Assembly (NCBI GenBank): GCA_951394045.1
Contig: OX595993.1
Location: 2,046,001-2,110,000, forward strand
DNA length: 64,000 nt
Origin: Nitzschia sp. DOCU1
Lineage: Eukaryota; Bacillariophyta; Bacillariophyceae; Bacillariales; Bacillariaceae
Reading direction: 5' to 3'
The notes below the pieces were generated by a model that was not told the DNA's origin, made no database searches, and saw only the letters and a list, made by a program, of their open reading frames with translations. Each line of letters begins with the position of its first letter. Position 1 is the first letter of the stretch. This document shows, in pieces, positions 19,001-29,924 of this stretch. The position numbers and the translations under genes were made by a program.

Positions 19001-22000
19001 ACCACCAAGATGGTTGATTGTAGAGTCCTACCACCTTTCCATCATCTCCAGTGTCTTTGAAATCGATCGGCAAACCAAAGGCAGCCTCGTAATGGCATCC
19101 GAAGATGATAATAGGAGCCGGAAGACAAAGATGCAATAAAAATTAAGGCGGCGTTAGCGTCATGAATGAGTTCTTTACAAAAGATCCAAAACAATAGACG
19201 TCTCTATAATGACACGAACGACAACTTACCTGGTTTGTTCCTTCTGAATCGTCCTCTAACGAGCTATAACCGCGTCAACAACCTCGTCGGTCGACGAGGA
19301 ATTTTCATCAAATCTTTGCCTCGTGAAATTAGAACCATTCTCCGCCAAAACGAGCTTTAATAACCAGAGAAGCGGCTCGAATAGGCTTCGATACGTTGTT
19401 GATCGATTGCAATAAACGGGGGTAAGAAATACTTACTACAGCACTTGCAATCATCGACGCCGTCATTGTGGTTTTGTGGCCGAAAGATCCGCACTCATAC
19501 TGTACAGCAGCAGGCCAAAATGGCATGAATGCGCGCACGCTGGCACGCCATTTTTTGCCTTGCTAAATTGGTCGCTAAAATACATTGTTTGGTAGTAATT
19601 ATGCTCGTTTAAAGGCGGTCATTTGGTTTCGAATTCTTTTCCTTTCTTTTCCCCCCTTTTTTCTTCATAAAATTTGAGCTAGCTACGTGGGGGGGGGTAT
19701 GCCAAATCGGGCCAACCGTCGGCCACGTAGGTAGTACTTGGTAGGGTCTTGACAGAACTACGCTGTTTCCGTCCAAAAGAGCCCTCTTTTCAAGTTTTTT
19801 TCGTAATAAGCTGCTAGGGTTCCGGAATAAACTGCTAGGGTCTTGACACAAAGGCGCCGGAAATGCGAAATCACAAAATATATCGCCAGAACCTGCCTCG
19901 TTTAGCCACCAAAAATCCCGCAAATCCAAAAACTCTTAACACGAGACATCGCGCGAAAAGCTTCCAAAACAGCCCAAAAGAGGGGGGTTGAGCATTTTGC
20001 AACTAGATTTGGCTATAGAATTACTACGGTCCTGAGATTTTGAGGATATATAGTTCACTACCATAGCCCGGCGTTCCTAGGTTTATAGGTTCGTAGCAAT
20101 TAATCTCGGCTACTTAGTAATCTCGTAATATTAGCAATTGTCGTGTGATAAGTGCACTGTATGATACGGTCAAAATCCATATCACACCACACTTCGTCTA
20201 GCTATTCCTATTCCAAGATGTTCCTACGTTTAGAGGTCTACAAATAATAGCTCTTTGAATATAATTTGTCCGCTATTGGGTTCTCAAAGTCGTTTTTGTT
20301 GTTCCCTCAGCCAAGGCTCTCTGACTGCCCCAATACGAGTCGTTCTACATCAAAAGCGGGATGTACTATTCATACCACTTGCAGTACCCGCGACAGAGGA
20401 ATAGTGGAAGACTTTCACCACCCTAGAAACCCCGCCAGAGTGATTGTAGAACATTCTTTTTCGAAAATTGACCATCATCTAACAACACAGTCGCAGGCAT
20501 TCAAGAGCATCCTGCTAAGAGCCGACAATGGTACCACCAAGATGGTTGATTGTAGAGTCCTACCACCTTTCCATCATCTCCAGTGTCTTTGAAATCGATC
20601 GGCAAACCAAAGGCAGCCTCGTAATGGCATCCGAAGATGATAATAGGAGCCGGAAGACAAAGATGCAATAAAAATTAAGGCGGCGTTAGCGTCATGAATG
20701 AGTTCTTTACAAAAGATCCAAAACAATAGACGTCTCTATAATGACACGAACGACAACTTACCTGGTTTGTTCCTTCTGAATCGTCCTCTAACGAGCTATA
20801 ACCGCGTCAACAACCTCGTCGGTCGACGAGGAATTTTCATCAAATCTTTGCCTCGTGAAATTAGAACCATTCTCCGCCAAAACGAGCTTTAATAACCAGA
20901 GAAGCGGCTCGAATAGGCTTCGATACGTTGTTGATCGATTGCAATAAACGGGGGTAAGAAATACTTACTACAGCACTTGCAATCATCGACGCCGTCATTG
21001 TGGTTTTGTGGCCGAAAGATCCGCACTCATACTGTACAGCAGCAGGCCAAAATGGCATGAATGCGCGCACGCTGGCACGCCATTTTTTGCCTTGCTAAAT
21101 TGGTCGCTAAAATACATTGTTTGGTAGTAATTATGCTCGTTTAAAGGCGGTCATTTGGTTTCGAATTCTTTTCCTTTCTTTTCCCCCCTTTTTTCTTCAT
21201 AAAATTTGAGCTAGCTACGTGGGGGGGGGTATGCCCCAAATCGTCAAACTTCTCATACGTCGGGTCGACTTCAATGATAGCATTGCAAATTCCATAGCCC
21301 GTCATCATGAGCAAACCCATGGGAATGCGCCCACTGGCATGTTCACTCTGCTTCAAAACTTGCTGTGCGGTCAAGCCCCCGAAGGCACCTGGAGCGAAGT
21401 CGTTAAAGGCTCTTTGAAACAATTGTAAATCGTCCTCATCAAACGTCGTCTTAGGTTTGAGAGCGGGCATATAGTAATCTTGCTTTTCTCGTTGTATGCG
21501 CCCGCTCTTGACTTTGTCGAAAAAGACATTGTAATGTTGCCAGATGGGTTCCTGGTCGAAGGGTTCCATATCATAGGCCGAGCTAAAACCCCAGGTGCGA
21601 TCAAACGACTGTCCTAGCGTAGTCCATCGCGAAGCAATTTGACTATCCACACTAATCTTGGAGCCAAAAGCCCCCAAGATTACTTCCTCCAAACCTGACT
21701 CGGCGATCGCATCGACAATCTTGTGCTTCTCTTCCAAGGTATGACCCCGCGGTTGTCCCACCGTGGTCTCCCTCAAAGAGTTGTCCAGTATGAAGAAATC
21801 ATGCGAGACTTCTGTCAGGGTTTCTCGGCCCAGGGGTCGCACGGCGGCGGGTTGTTCTTCGAGCAATTGTCTCTGAGCGGCTTCGGCCCTGTCAAAGTCG
21901 CGCATCATTGCTTCGTAAATGCTGTGGAAGTCTTGATCGGGCGGCGCTTTGTATTGCAATTTGTTTGCTTTGGACGTCGAATCGTCCGTTCGGGTGGACA

Positions 22001-22148
22001 ATCGAAGGATCCGCTTGAGTTCCTTGTAGACTGCCAGGGCAACATCCAGTTCTGGCGCTGACAAGCCCTGCTCGGACTTGATAGTGGACAAGGCGGCGAA
22101 TGTTTGCGTTAGAGTATCCGACAAGCGCGTTGCTGTTGTTCGATTCAT
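16033..22148 (-). CDS. DRE-TIM metallolyase-like (HMGL/pyruvate carboxyltransferase superfamily) gene interrupted by a 3-kb repeat insertion
   Basis: Exons on the minus strand: 22148-21219 (end depends on the insertion), 18215 or 18177 to 17772, 17690-17134, and 17092-16033. Introns of 81 and 41 bp are GT-AG and keep phase. Near residue 120 the motif DNSLRETTVGQPRGH fits the D-x-x-L-R-(D/E) signature of the HMG-CoA lyase / isopropylmalate synthase TIM-barrel superfamily. VHIHMYFGLAEANVL followed by ANGADGVW supplies the HxH metal ligands and the next strand, and VGHACSTVTAANLM follows. A long C-terminal extension ends in KKTSGKKKRRTRKKP. Substrate unknown; the extension is not typical of HMG-CoA lyase. 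The 3-kb insertion lies between EKFDDLG and CDMIQRL. With the GT-AG pair 21218/18216 it would be spliced in frame, giving about 996 residues. Whether the gene is active is uncertain. Confidence 0.7.
18169..18177 (+). repeat. Putative target-site duplication, left copy
   Basis: CCCAAATCG lies within the host codons for DDLG (minus strand). It is repeated at 21235-21243, and a near copy GCCAAATCG (19701-19709) sits at the unit junction. Confidence 0.65.
18178..21234. mobile_element. Inserted element present as two tandem 1,532-bp units
   Basis: Two direct copies (about 18170-19701 and 19702-21233) with a constant offset of 1,532 bp, identical everywhere I compared them. The insertion is flanked by the 9-bp direct repeat CCCAAATCG (18169-18177 and 21235-21243), which resembles a target-site duplication. 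Near the ends is a 12-bp inverted repeat with one mismatch: CCACGTAGGTAG at 18191-18202 against CTAGCTACGTGG at 21211-21222. No intact transposase is visible, so it may be a non-autonomous element. A 9-bp duplication would suit a Mutator-like element, but the class is unproven. Confidence 0.65.
21235..21243 (+). repeat. Putative target-site duplication, right copy
   Basis: CCCAAATCG in the same codon phase as the left copy. Collapsing the two copies joins FDDLG to CDMIQ without a frame change. Confidence 0.65.
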
Positions 22149-22231
22149 GATGGTGTTCAAGGATTAAAATAAGGAAGGAAATATAGCCACCTGATCCTAC
22201 TGTAATCGACAGGAATGCGGTGTGGCGCTTC

Positions 22232-22411
22232 TCAAACCAGACTTGGTTTGCCCCAAAGAATGGGTGCTAGTTGGCTTGATGCTTGCGCAAGATCTTTCGC
22301 ACAACCGAGATTGTGCTCCAAAACATACAGTGCCTGCTCTGATTTCAGGGTGCCCTCCAAGGGCATGAATGCGAAGCTGCCATCATCCAATACTGGTTCA
22401 TTGTGGCGGAT
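22232..22411 (-). pseudogene. Orphan coding-like fragment
   Basis: A minus-strand frame of about 60 codons reads RHNEPVLDDGSFAFMPLEG and then LKSEQALYVLEHNLGCAKDL before a stop at 22232-22234, with a TGA shortly upstream. Composition looks protein-like and there is no ATG in a sensible place. The LKSEQ segment faintly resembles IKSEQGLSAPEL in the first exon of the metallolyase-like gene just downstream on the same strand. It could be a relic of a diverged duplicate. Family unknown. Confidence 0.35.
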
Positions 22412-22789
22412 ACTGGTTCAGTTCATCAATGGCTGGGTAGGTATCATACATACAGATTCCCACCACCAACGTGCCCCACAAGCAACACATACACCAATAG
22501 CGCACTTAGCACGAAGTCAACAATGCTACCACATGGGTGACAGGATTGAATTACTCGTCAACAGATAGAGGTCTCCTTCCTCCTTCCGATGCGACGACCC
22601 GATCGCAATTGCAAACTACGAGCGAAGATTCCAGTCCGTCGTCACGTCCCAGCAAAATTGCTTTGGAGGACGTCTACTACGGGTAGAAGAAAAGAGAAGC
22701 GAGAGGTAGTACGGAGTCTCGGTGGATTTCTTTGCGACAGAATGATGGACGACGCATTGTCGAATGTCGACGTGGAACAGTTACACCGA

Positions 22790-23015
22790 TTCCTTCCGCA
22801 ATGTTGGCCTGCGTTTTGTCAACGAGGACGGCTGCCAGAACGACTAGAACTGCTCCCGACAATCTCATTAAGTTGAATAACAAGGATAGATAGAGATGTG
22901 GATAGGACAAGCGACGGTTTTTGAGATTCATTGCCCATTACAGCTTTCAAGTCCTTTTGTGGTGGATGCCGATGGGCGGCATCATCATCGTGAAGATTCG
23001 TGAGGAGCGGTGCCA
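22790..23015 (-). pseudogene. Truncated copy of the Tic22-like gene: promoter, leader and signal peptide only
   Basis: Aligns closely with 14264-14480, the start of the Tic22-like gene and its 5' flank. Shared pieces include GCAATGTTGGCCTGCG, GACTAGAACTGC and GGTGGATGCCGAT. It preserves MRLSGAVLVVLAAVLVDKTQ with ATG at 22867, then diverges abruptly at about 22790 into unrelated sequence. No Tic22 body follows. Confidence 0.8.
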
Positions 23016-23133
23016 ACCAGTCCTGCGTTCTATCGCGCGCCCGCCTATCACTACAAATGCGTTGATACGTCGGCTAATAGAACTAATACTCTGCGAATTT
23101 CTCCTCAAAACGAATCTTCCTAGTAGTTGTGTT

Positions 23134-24889
23134 TCATTGTACAAGTTCTCCGCCGCTGCCACAGCGATCGTAGTTGGTAGTTGTTGCCAACGACTGGACG
23201 GACAACTGTCGAAGATAATCAAAACGGTGGAAAATGCTAGCGTGATGGTCCATACAAATGTGTTGAAAGGTCTCGTCTCCTCCCTCCCTGTGATGCCCAA
23301 CGTGGGCATCTGCTTCCGTCCGCCATTCTTGCTGTTGTAGCTCCAATAGTTGATACTCCAATTCTTGGGATAGCATTGCAAACGTAGGTCGAAAGGCCGG
23401 GGCTCCATAGCACTTTTTGATCAGCGACTCAATGCGGGGTGGCATACCAACCACGGGTAGCTCAGGTCGTTGGCCTTTGATGACTTCTGGAGCCGACAAA
23501 TGATTGCGTTCTCCCTGAAAGACCTCCCACAATACAATGCCGTAGCTGTATACATCGGCGGACAACCCATAAGGCTGGCACTGAAGAACCTCTGGGCTCA
23601 TGATCCGTACGGTTCCTGTCAAGCCTGTCAATTTGTACGTGTCCTCAAAGTCCTCTGCAATGGAAGGAGCCGGGGATATCGTATCTGCTGTGACGGAACC
23701 GTCTTCGGTCATGGTCTCCATACCTACAGTCCCGACCACTCGGTCCCTTTCTTTTAATTCCTTAGCGAGACCGAAATCCAGCAACTGAAATGCCCCATGA
23801 TGATTGCGAGCTACATTTTCCGTTTTTAAATCTCGAAACAGAATACTACCGCCATAGGAGAAGGAAATTTTCAGTGCACACGTCATGATGTAGTTTTCGA
23901 CAATCCATTTCCAAACTTACGACTTTTGATGAAGATACTGCATCGCCCGGGCGACATCATATAGCGCTAGTAGCCTCTCCGACAAGACGGTGCGTTGCAA
24001 TCGTTTGCGATGAGCTGACGCAGTGGTGTTCCATGGAAAAACAATTCCACTGGATGTTCCGTTGACTTGTTGTTGCCACTGCGTCACTTGCTCACTCAAC
24101 GTAAGGCCGAGCCGATCTAGCAAGAGCATAAAATCCTCTTCTCCTGGTTGCCCCACGGTGGCTCTTAATCGAATAACATTCGGATGCTCCAATCGGCTCA
24201 ACAGTTTGGCTTCCCGCGCTAAATCTTTTCCGGCCTCAATTTTCTTTTTGGGATACAAGTCTTTCCGTATCTGCTTTACGGCAAAGCGGGGACGTAGAAA
24301 CGTCCTCGGTGTCAATGCTGAATCCGGAACCGTCGCACGACGCTTTGGCCTACCATGAGCCACGTCTGAATCACATTCCCGCAACACTTTGCTCGCCAGT
24401 TTTTGTCGCAACAGTTCATTTTCAGGAGCCACCTCAAAGAGGGGCGCTGCAGACGCTTCCGTCTCCCAGTCAAATAGCGGTATATCGCCACAGGATTTAG
24501 AATGTAAATGATGCAACGGCCTGGATGCTTCCGGCGTTTGTATTTCATCATGTCCTCCTTCCAGCGTTGAAAGGTCCTGCAAGTGAATGCTTGTCACTTC
24601 TAGAACGACACCAAATTCACCCATGCCGATTCGTTTGTTAACTTCCAACTCTAATAATAATGGCTAGCATGAGAAGGGGGGTTACTCAAGAAAAGAACAC
24701 CATTCAGCAGTACGTACCATGTGGCTCCAAATAGGCAATCGCTCGAAGGGGATTATCCCGGAAAAAGACGGAATCACGTTCCATTTCTTCGAGATAACTG
24801 TACGTGACATCTCTCATGATTAGCTTGACTTCTTCTTGAGGACGCTGCGTCTCGCGATTGCCATAGTCTTTGAACAAGGTCCGTGGCAT
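23134..24889 (-). CDS. Protein kinase, TKL-like
   Basis: Three exons on the minus strand: 24889-24718, 24650-23921 and 23845-23134; introns of 67 and 75 bp, GT-AG, phases consistent; about 537 residues. The glycine loop is IGMGEFGVVLEV, the VAIK lysine is in RFAVKQIRKDL, and a ~85-residue insert separates them. The catalytic loop ILFRDLKTEN spans the last junction, with Phe in place of the usual His of HRD. The metal-binding motif is LLDFGLAKEL, and TGTVRIMSPEVLQ plus DVYSYGIVLWEVFQG complete the C-lobe. The activation segment is enlarged by an acidic insert. The start is the first ATG in the first exon; that frame is open a little further upstream, so an additional 5' exon is possible. Confidence 0.8.
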
Positions 24890-25245
24890 CTTGACGTTGT
24901 TACGAAGGATATCATCCAATCCTCAAAACAAAATCTATTGCAGAACGTTTTGTGTCTCTCCACAACCAGACTTTCCACGTCCAGCTCTCACTCACGCCAA
25001 TATCAAAGGTCCTTTTTAATCTTGCTTGAATGAATACTTAGTCGGCAAGCACGATAGATGATTACTCGTGGTTACAACAATTGAGGTCTATTACAAAAGG
25101 TCTTTTTGTCACGTGGCTTACTTGGTAGTAGTCCGAGTTCTTGTTTGTTGTTGGGAAGAGGAAAAGGAGGGAGTCCAACCACAACGACGACACCCGGCCA
25201 CTCTTTCTTATCGCCTTTCACGTTCTCTTTCCTGCCTGCGTCGTG

Positions 25246-25716
25246 CTACGCACAAATTTCTGCGAAAGGGCACCAATGGCCAATCTGATGCCTCGGTTCT
25301 CGTTGTGACGCCGAACGTCGTTCGGGACTCGAACTACTGGCGTTGGGGGCACTTCTCCTCCTTCGAGAGAGAGAAATACGGTGAAAAAAATCACATTCAA
25401 CATGGTACTTAGGGTGACTCAAAGCTAAATTATTCAAATTTGGCATGTTGATGACGTGTTCTAGCTTTCCACACATGTCACATTCATGACCACCCTTAAT
25501 TTCCAAATCGTCTGGCCGACCACCAGCCGACGAAAAGATTGGCATCCCACCCACCACCATCGTCCCACCATTCTTTATCGTTGTCGCTTTGCCCCATGAT
25601 GACCATGATAGATCCATGGCATTTCGGGTCGTCTCTTTGCTACTGCACATGACCCATTCCAACATGTAATAATTAATAATTAGGGCACACAAGAGCAAGG
25701 AGCGAAAATCCAGCAT
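25246..25716 (-). CDS. Possible small secreted protein (uncertain)
   Basis: A 156-codon frame from ATG 25716 begins with a signal-peptide-like stretch (LLLCALIINYYMLEW) and later contains ECDMCGKLEHV. The second half is Ser/Arg-rich and looks non-coding. It could be an independent gene, or a 5' exon of the kinase downstream on the same strand, although no convincing splice junction links them. No family recognised. Confidence 0.3.
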   Translation of the reverse strand: MLDFRSLLLCALIINYYMLEWVMCSSKETTRNAMDLSWSSWGKATTIKNGGTMVVGGMPIFSSAGGRPDDLEIKGGHECDMCGKLEHVINMPNLNNLALSHPKYHVECDFFHRISLSRRRRSAPNASSSSPERRSASQREPRHQIGHWCPFAEICA

Positions 25717-27400
25717 GGAATCAAGCCGTATCCAACCAAAAGTGCGGTTCGGATTTTTGAATGAGTGGCAGCCATTGAGGGCCTGCTGAAAGCGATTTTA
25801 TTCCTCGAGTGAGTAAAGAGTCTTGCTTGTTTTGTTTTTGGAGGGCATTCCATGCCATGGCATGGGGCTCGATTGGTTCACTCCCTCCCTACTCGTGTTG
25901 TTTTCCAGTGACGATACAACTGTTATCCCTGTCTGAATCGTATGATTGATAAACGCATCAAGTAACTTTTCAATATCTATATCCGAGGATACACACACGA
26001 GTGAGAGAAAACGGGGAGTGAGGACAATCGCTGTTTGATTTGCTGGCCCAAAATAAAATGATTCGTCTTGTCCAATGGTCGACTAACGCGCCAGCTTGGA
26101 TCCATCCAATTATTTACGTTTGTTTGTTCATTTAGGCTTTTTTTCTTTCTACGCTTGCGTGACAAGGCGAGTTGGTTAGTTTGGGGCGTGGGCTGTCGCT
26201 GTGTGGAGAAGGTGGCTCATTTTGCCATGCTACTACCGATCATCGTTGCGAATGGATGGGATGAAGACGTTGGGTTGATAACTACGTGGCTGGACACTGA
26301 CTGCTACTCGGCCCGCTGCTGCGGCTGGAAAGAACGACGATGGATCGGTCCAGCATCAGCATCAAAGTGAATGCTTCTTTGAATGCAGCTAGCCCCCCTG
26401 ATCATGCATTTCGGAATAGTGCGATACATCCAATTCCAGTGACAAGGAACAGTAACCAAGCAAGGCTACGAAGCCGCGACACTGCCTGTATCTAGAGTGA
26501 GCAGCTGCAGCAGCGGACAATGGCGTATTACTACCAAATGCACTCTCGTCCCATGTGGTTCTGCGCACGACAACGATGCAGCCATGCACTATTCTTGCTT
26601 GGGGAGACGTTCTAGTGTGTTATTTAGCAACATTCATTGGATGGACCGTCGATGAGACTGGTGGAATGGCGAGTATTAACGGTAGAAGAAGTGTTCGGGA
26701 CGATATGGAGGCTCGATGATGATTGATGATCAACAGCATGGCCATGGGAACTGCGCGTATGCAGGCAGTACGGAACCCCGCGTCAAGGGACACATTGACG
26801 AATCCCCAGTCTATTGTTGCTTTAACGACAGTTCCTGGGTGGGCATTCCATCGATGACATGACAAGGAACGTGCATCGGTGCTCAAAAGCCTGCCAGTCT
26901 TTCTATTTTATTCATCATTATTTGGTGAGTTTCAAGAGTCTTCACGATGGAGCCAGCTTTGGCATTTGCCCATCCATGTTTGATCGAAATCTGATGAGAT
27001 GCTGCAAGTATTGCCGAAAGTTCCTTCCGTCGACGAGAAGGAAACGTTTCATCAATCATCAAGGTTTGGCGGTGATAGCGAAACTTCCCGTCGAATGTAA
27101 TTGCTGAACCATGCATTGCTCTGCGGCTTGGGTTGGATGAGAGAATGATTTCCAACCATTTTCAATGCATGTGCGTGGGCACAACAACCATGGGATTGCC
27201 GAAAGGGAACTACGTTAGATTGTTCTGGGCAATACCAAACAAGGTGGCTGATATTGGGGTTGTCGTTGGATTTGGAATGAGCCTGCGAACATAATGATTA
27301 TCCAAGTATTCCCTTTCATTTGCTGTACAAACTACATCAAATTGCTGCCGAGTTTTATCCGGCGTCATTGAAGAAAGACGAGTCTTTGAAATCATGAACA
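25717..27400. other. Gene-poor intergenic region
   Basis: Many short frames occur on both strands, none with a recognisable domain, a consistent start or splice sites. I see nothing supportable as a gene. Confidence 0.5.
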
Positions 27401-27516
27401 AGGCATTTGCTCGGCCTGGGCTTTGTAAGGCTAAGCCTTTACAAGAAGCTTCACTCGAGAGGGGGGCGACGAATAGGTGGTATTGTTGAGCCCTTGGCGA
27501 CGACGACGGTTCCTCG

Positions 27517-28410
27517 GTGTTGGGGTGCGGTGGATCCGTCGCGGCAGCATCTGGTGCGACCCTTTGGTTCTCGCTGGACTACTACTGTACGGCTGTTACA
27601 AGAATCCAATATCTGAGATGGGGACGATTCACTTTCGCAACCATACCACGTCAACTTCTGAAGATGCAAACAACGAATATGGCCACTTTTAGAGACAGCA
27701 TATCCGAATTGTATCTTTTCGGCAGCCTGCAGTCGCATTTTGCAAAGTTGGCGTCGATCGGAGGTTGCCTGCCAAACGAAAACAAAAGCCCTAGTGGGGC
27801 CAAAACGGCGAGCCTCTTGGCGTCGACCCTGGGAGTTGCACTACCATTTGTGAATGCGGTGGTGTCTCATTGGCCCGGAGTTGGGGTTCAAATCCCACGT
27901 CGACTATACCACTCCTGGCCCAGGGCGGAGACATCAGGCAACAACTACTATATTCGCCTCCTGCGACTGAAAATGAATCATCACTTGGCTCAAAGTTTTC
28001 AACGACATGAAATTGGTTCATTATGGATTGGCAGGTTCCACGCCGTGCACGATTGCGAAATTCAAGGAACGCATCGGGAACCCAAAGACTACCATGCCAA
28101 ATTAGCCGCGTCCAATACAGTGAATATTGATGTATGGGATTGTTACAAAGCAGCTAATGGGCGGTTAGTTCCGCCCAACAGGAAGGAGGCGACATTGTCG
28201 TCGGAGACGAAGGACACCCATGGACCCCTGCGGTTAGATCCTAAAATACGCAAGTCGACAGAGTTTCCAGAAGGAAAATGGCGAGGGCATTGCCAAGGGC
28301 AAGTACAAGGCTTATCAAAGGATAGGTATTGGCGCAAACGACGTTGCCCTACTTGCGGCGTGCCGAGTTTGATTTGCTGCGACCGTTTCTTGACCGACAA
28401 GGAAGGATGA
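27517..28410 (+). pseudogene. Possible remnant of a PiggyBac-like transposase gene
   Basis: An open frame of 297 codons. Its second half has IGRFHAVHDCEIQGTHRE, then DYHAKLAASNTVNIDVW, and a C-terminal RRCPTCGVPSLICCDRF. The H/D-rich block followed by a C-terminal cysteine cluster recalls the end of PiggyBac-family transposases. The upstream catalytic region with its Asp triad is not seen, the first half does not look protein-like, and the cysteine pattern is incomplete. At best this is decayed transposon sequence; it could also be a chance long frame. Confidence 0.3.
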
Positions 28411-28667
28411 AAGAAGTTGGTTAAACAGTCCGGCGCGACTACGTGGCGGAAAATTCGACCATGCTTTATCATGCCGCCACGTCCGACAGCTACGGCTTAT
28501 TCTCGGGTCAGCAGGCCTCGATTGAAGCTAATTGTCTGCATGGAACGCTGTTGGACAAGCCGTCAATGTCCAAAACAAGGCCACATGGCAACGACGCATT
28601 TTGTTTTAGGGAAGCTTGCCAAGACGATTCAATCAGGTAGCAACAATGCGGCGCCGGGTACATCGTC

Positions 28668-28868
28668 GTGATGACAATAACGTCGAGGATTGACGAAACC
28701 AACATTTTCGATGTGCATGAAGTCAAGCTCGAAGATATTTTGCGACGGGTAGAAATGCTGAAACGGAATCCTAGGGCATACCGACGGCTGCTTTCGTCAC
28801 CACAACAAGCGCCGCAGCAAACTAATCAATTTATCTCAGACGGTACAGAAAATAAAAACATCAACTAG
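28668..28868 (+). CDS. Short hypothetical frame
   Basis: A 66-codon frame with protein-like composition: VHEVKLEDILRRVEMLKRN in a predicted helix, then a Gln-rich end. It follows the putative transposase debris and may be another fragment of the same decayed locus. No family recognised. Confidence 0.2.
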   Translation: MMTITSRIDETNIFDVHEVKLEDILRRVEMLKRNPRAYRRLLSSPQQAPQQTNQFISDGTENKNIN

Positions 28869-29740
28869 TCAAAAGGATTCCTTGTGCAATTGTTTCTAGT
28901 AGAGCACGATTGATGACGCAACTGTTCTGGCGGTTCCAATCTTTACTGCTTTAATATGATGATCTATGCTGATTCTTAATCATCGAGCCTTTAGCTTCAA
29001 CTGCTGGAATGGCAACGAATGACTATTAGCAAACAAATTGTCATGTGGCGATGCGAAATCTACGCGAAGGCGAGCGATTGAACACGGAATATTCCATTAC
29101 AACGTAACTAGATTTATCATCTATCTATTCATCGAACTTTTGGCTTCGTTTTTGTGCTCTCACACAAAAAGGTACTGAGCCCCACCGCTACGTCAAAGCT
29201 GTTCGATTTCGGAGGGGGTGGGCCACAGCTGCTCCGCCCGGTAGAGACAACAATCCGCTTCACTCGACGGCGTAGAGCCGATTCCAATCCTCCACGCACC
29301 AGCACAGGTTACACTTAACTCTCCGCGACGAGACACGTACGCGAGTGGAGGACGTTTTAAAACCGGAACCACAAACCGGTTGCGTTGATCAGGCTGTTTG
29401 TGTGCGGGGAGAATCGGAATCGGGGTCGAGATCACGGATCAGGATCATTGCTCTGGAAAATGTTGGTATTGTAGAACAACACCAGACGCCTGCAAAAGGG
29501 GAATGAACAGGGGAATAAGGAGCACCGAGGGGAAGGAAGGAAAAATACGACACCATAAAATGCGCACTTACCATGAAGACACAGGAAACTTGCAAAATCA
29601 GACCCCTTCCCACACCACAACCAACCTGAAAAACAAAGAGAGGACTCAACTTTCCAAAAACAGATCCGGCCAACAAAGTTGCTTTGATTGCAAAGTGAAA
29701 AACCTCACCTCGAATCAAAGCGCCTCCGTCAACAATCAAC
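28869..29740. other. Intergenic region
   Basis: No gene supported. An open frame from 29398 to 30153 crosses the next repeat pair and is low in complexity (Thr, Asn, Arg), so it is not accepted. Confidence 0.45.
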
Positions 29741-29741
29741 C

Positions 29742-29835
29742 GATCTTTCCCGGCGTGCTACCGCCCCATGCCACGAAACCGTGGGAGGATGATACAATAG
29801 CTTTTAGGGTCCCACCCACGGGGACCCCAGGAACG
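29742..29835 (+). repeat. Hairpin-bearing repeat, copy 1
   Basis: Contains CCGGCGTGCTACC, then AGCTTTTAGGGTCC. A hairpin has stem GGGTCCC (29807-29813), loop ACCCACG and stem GGGACCC (29821-29827). Diverged second copy at 29925-29985. Confidence 0.6.
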
Positions 29836-29924
29836 ATCGACACGACCTGGACTGCCGCCACCACAGCAATCCACAGATCTGTTGAAAAGAAAGAGAGAAG
29901 AACAAAAGACAGAACAAGAGAGAG

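Noticed and set aside
18734..19060. 108-codon frame inside the repeat unit, also at 20266-20592
   Set aside because: Starts without ATG and does not look like protein; it merely repeats because the unit is duplicated. The opposite strand is more protein-like.
27822..27915. tRNA-like stretch with GGTTCAAATCC (B-box-like) flanked by GTCGAC on both sides
   Set aside because: The T-stem does not pair properly and no acceptable A box or anticodon arm can be built.
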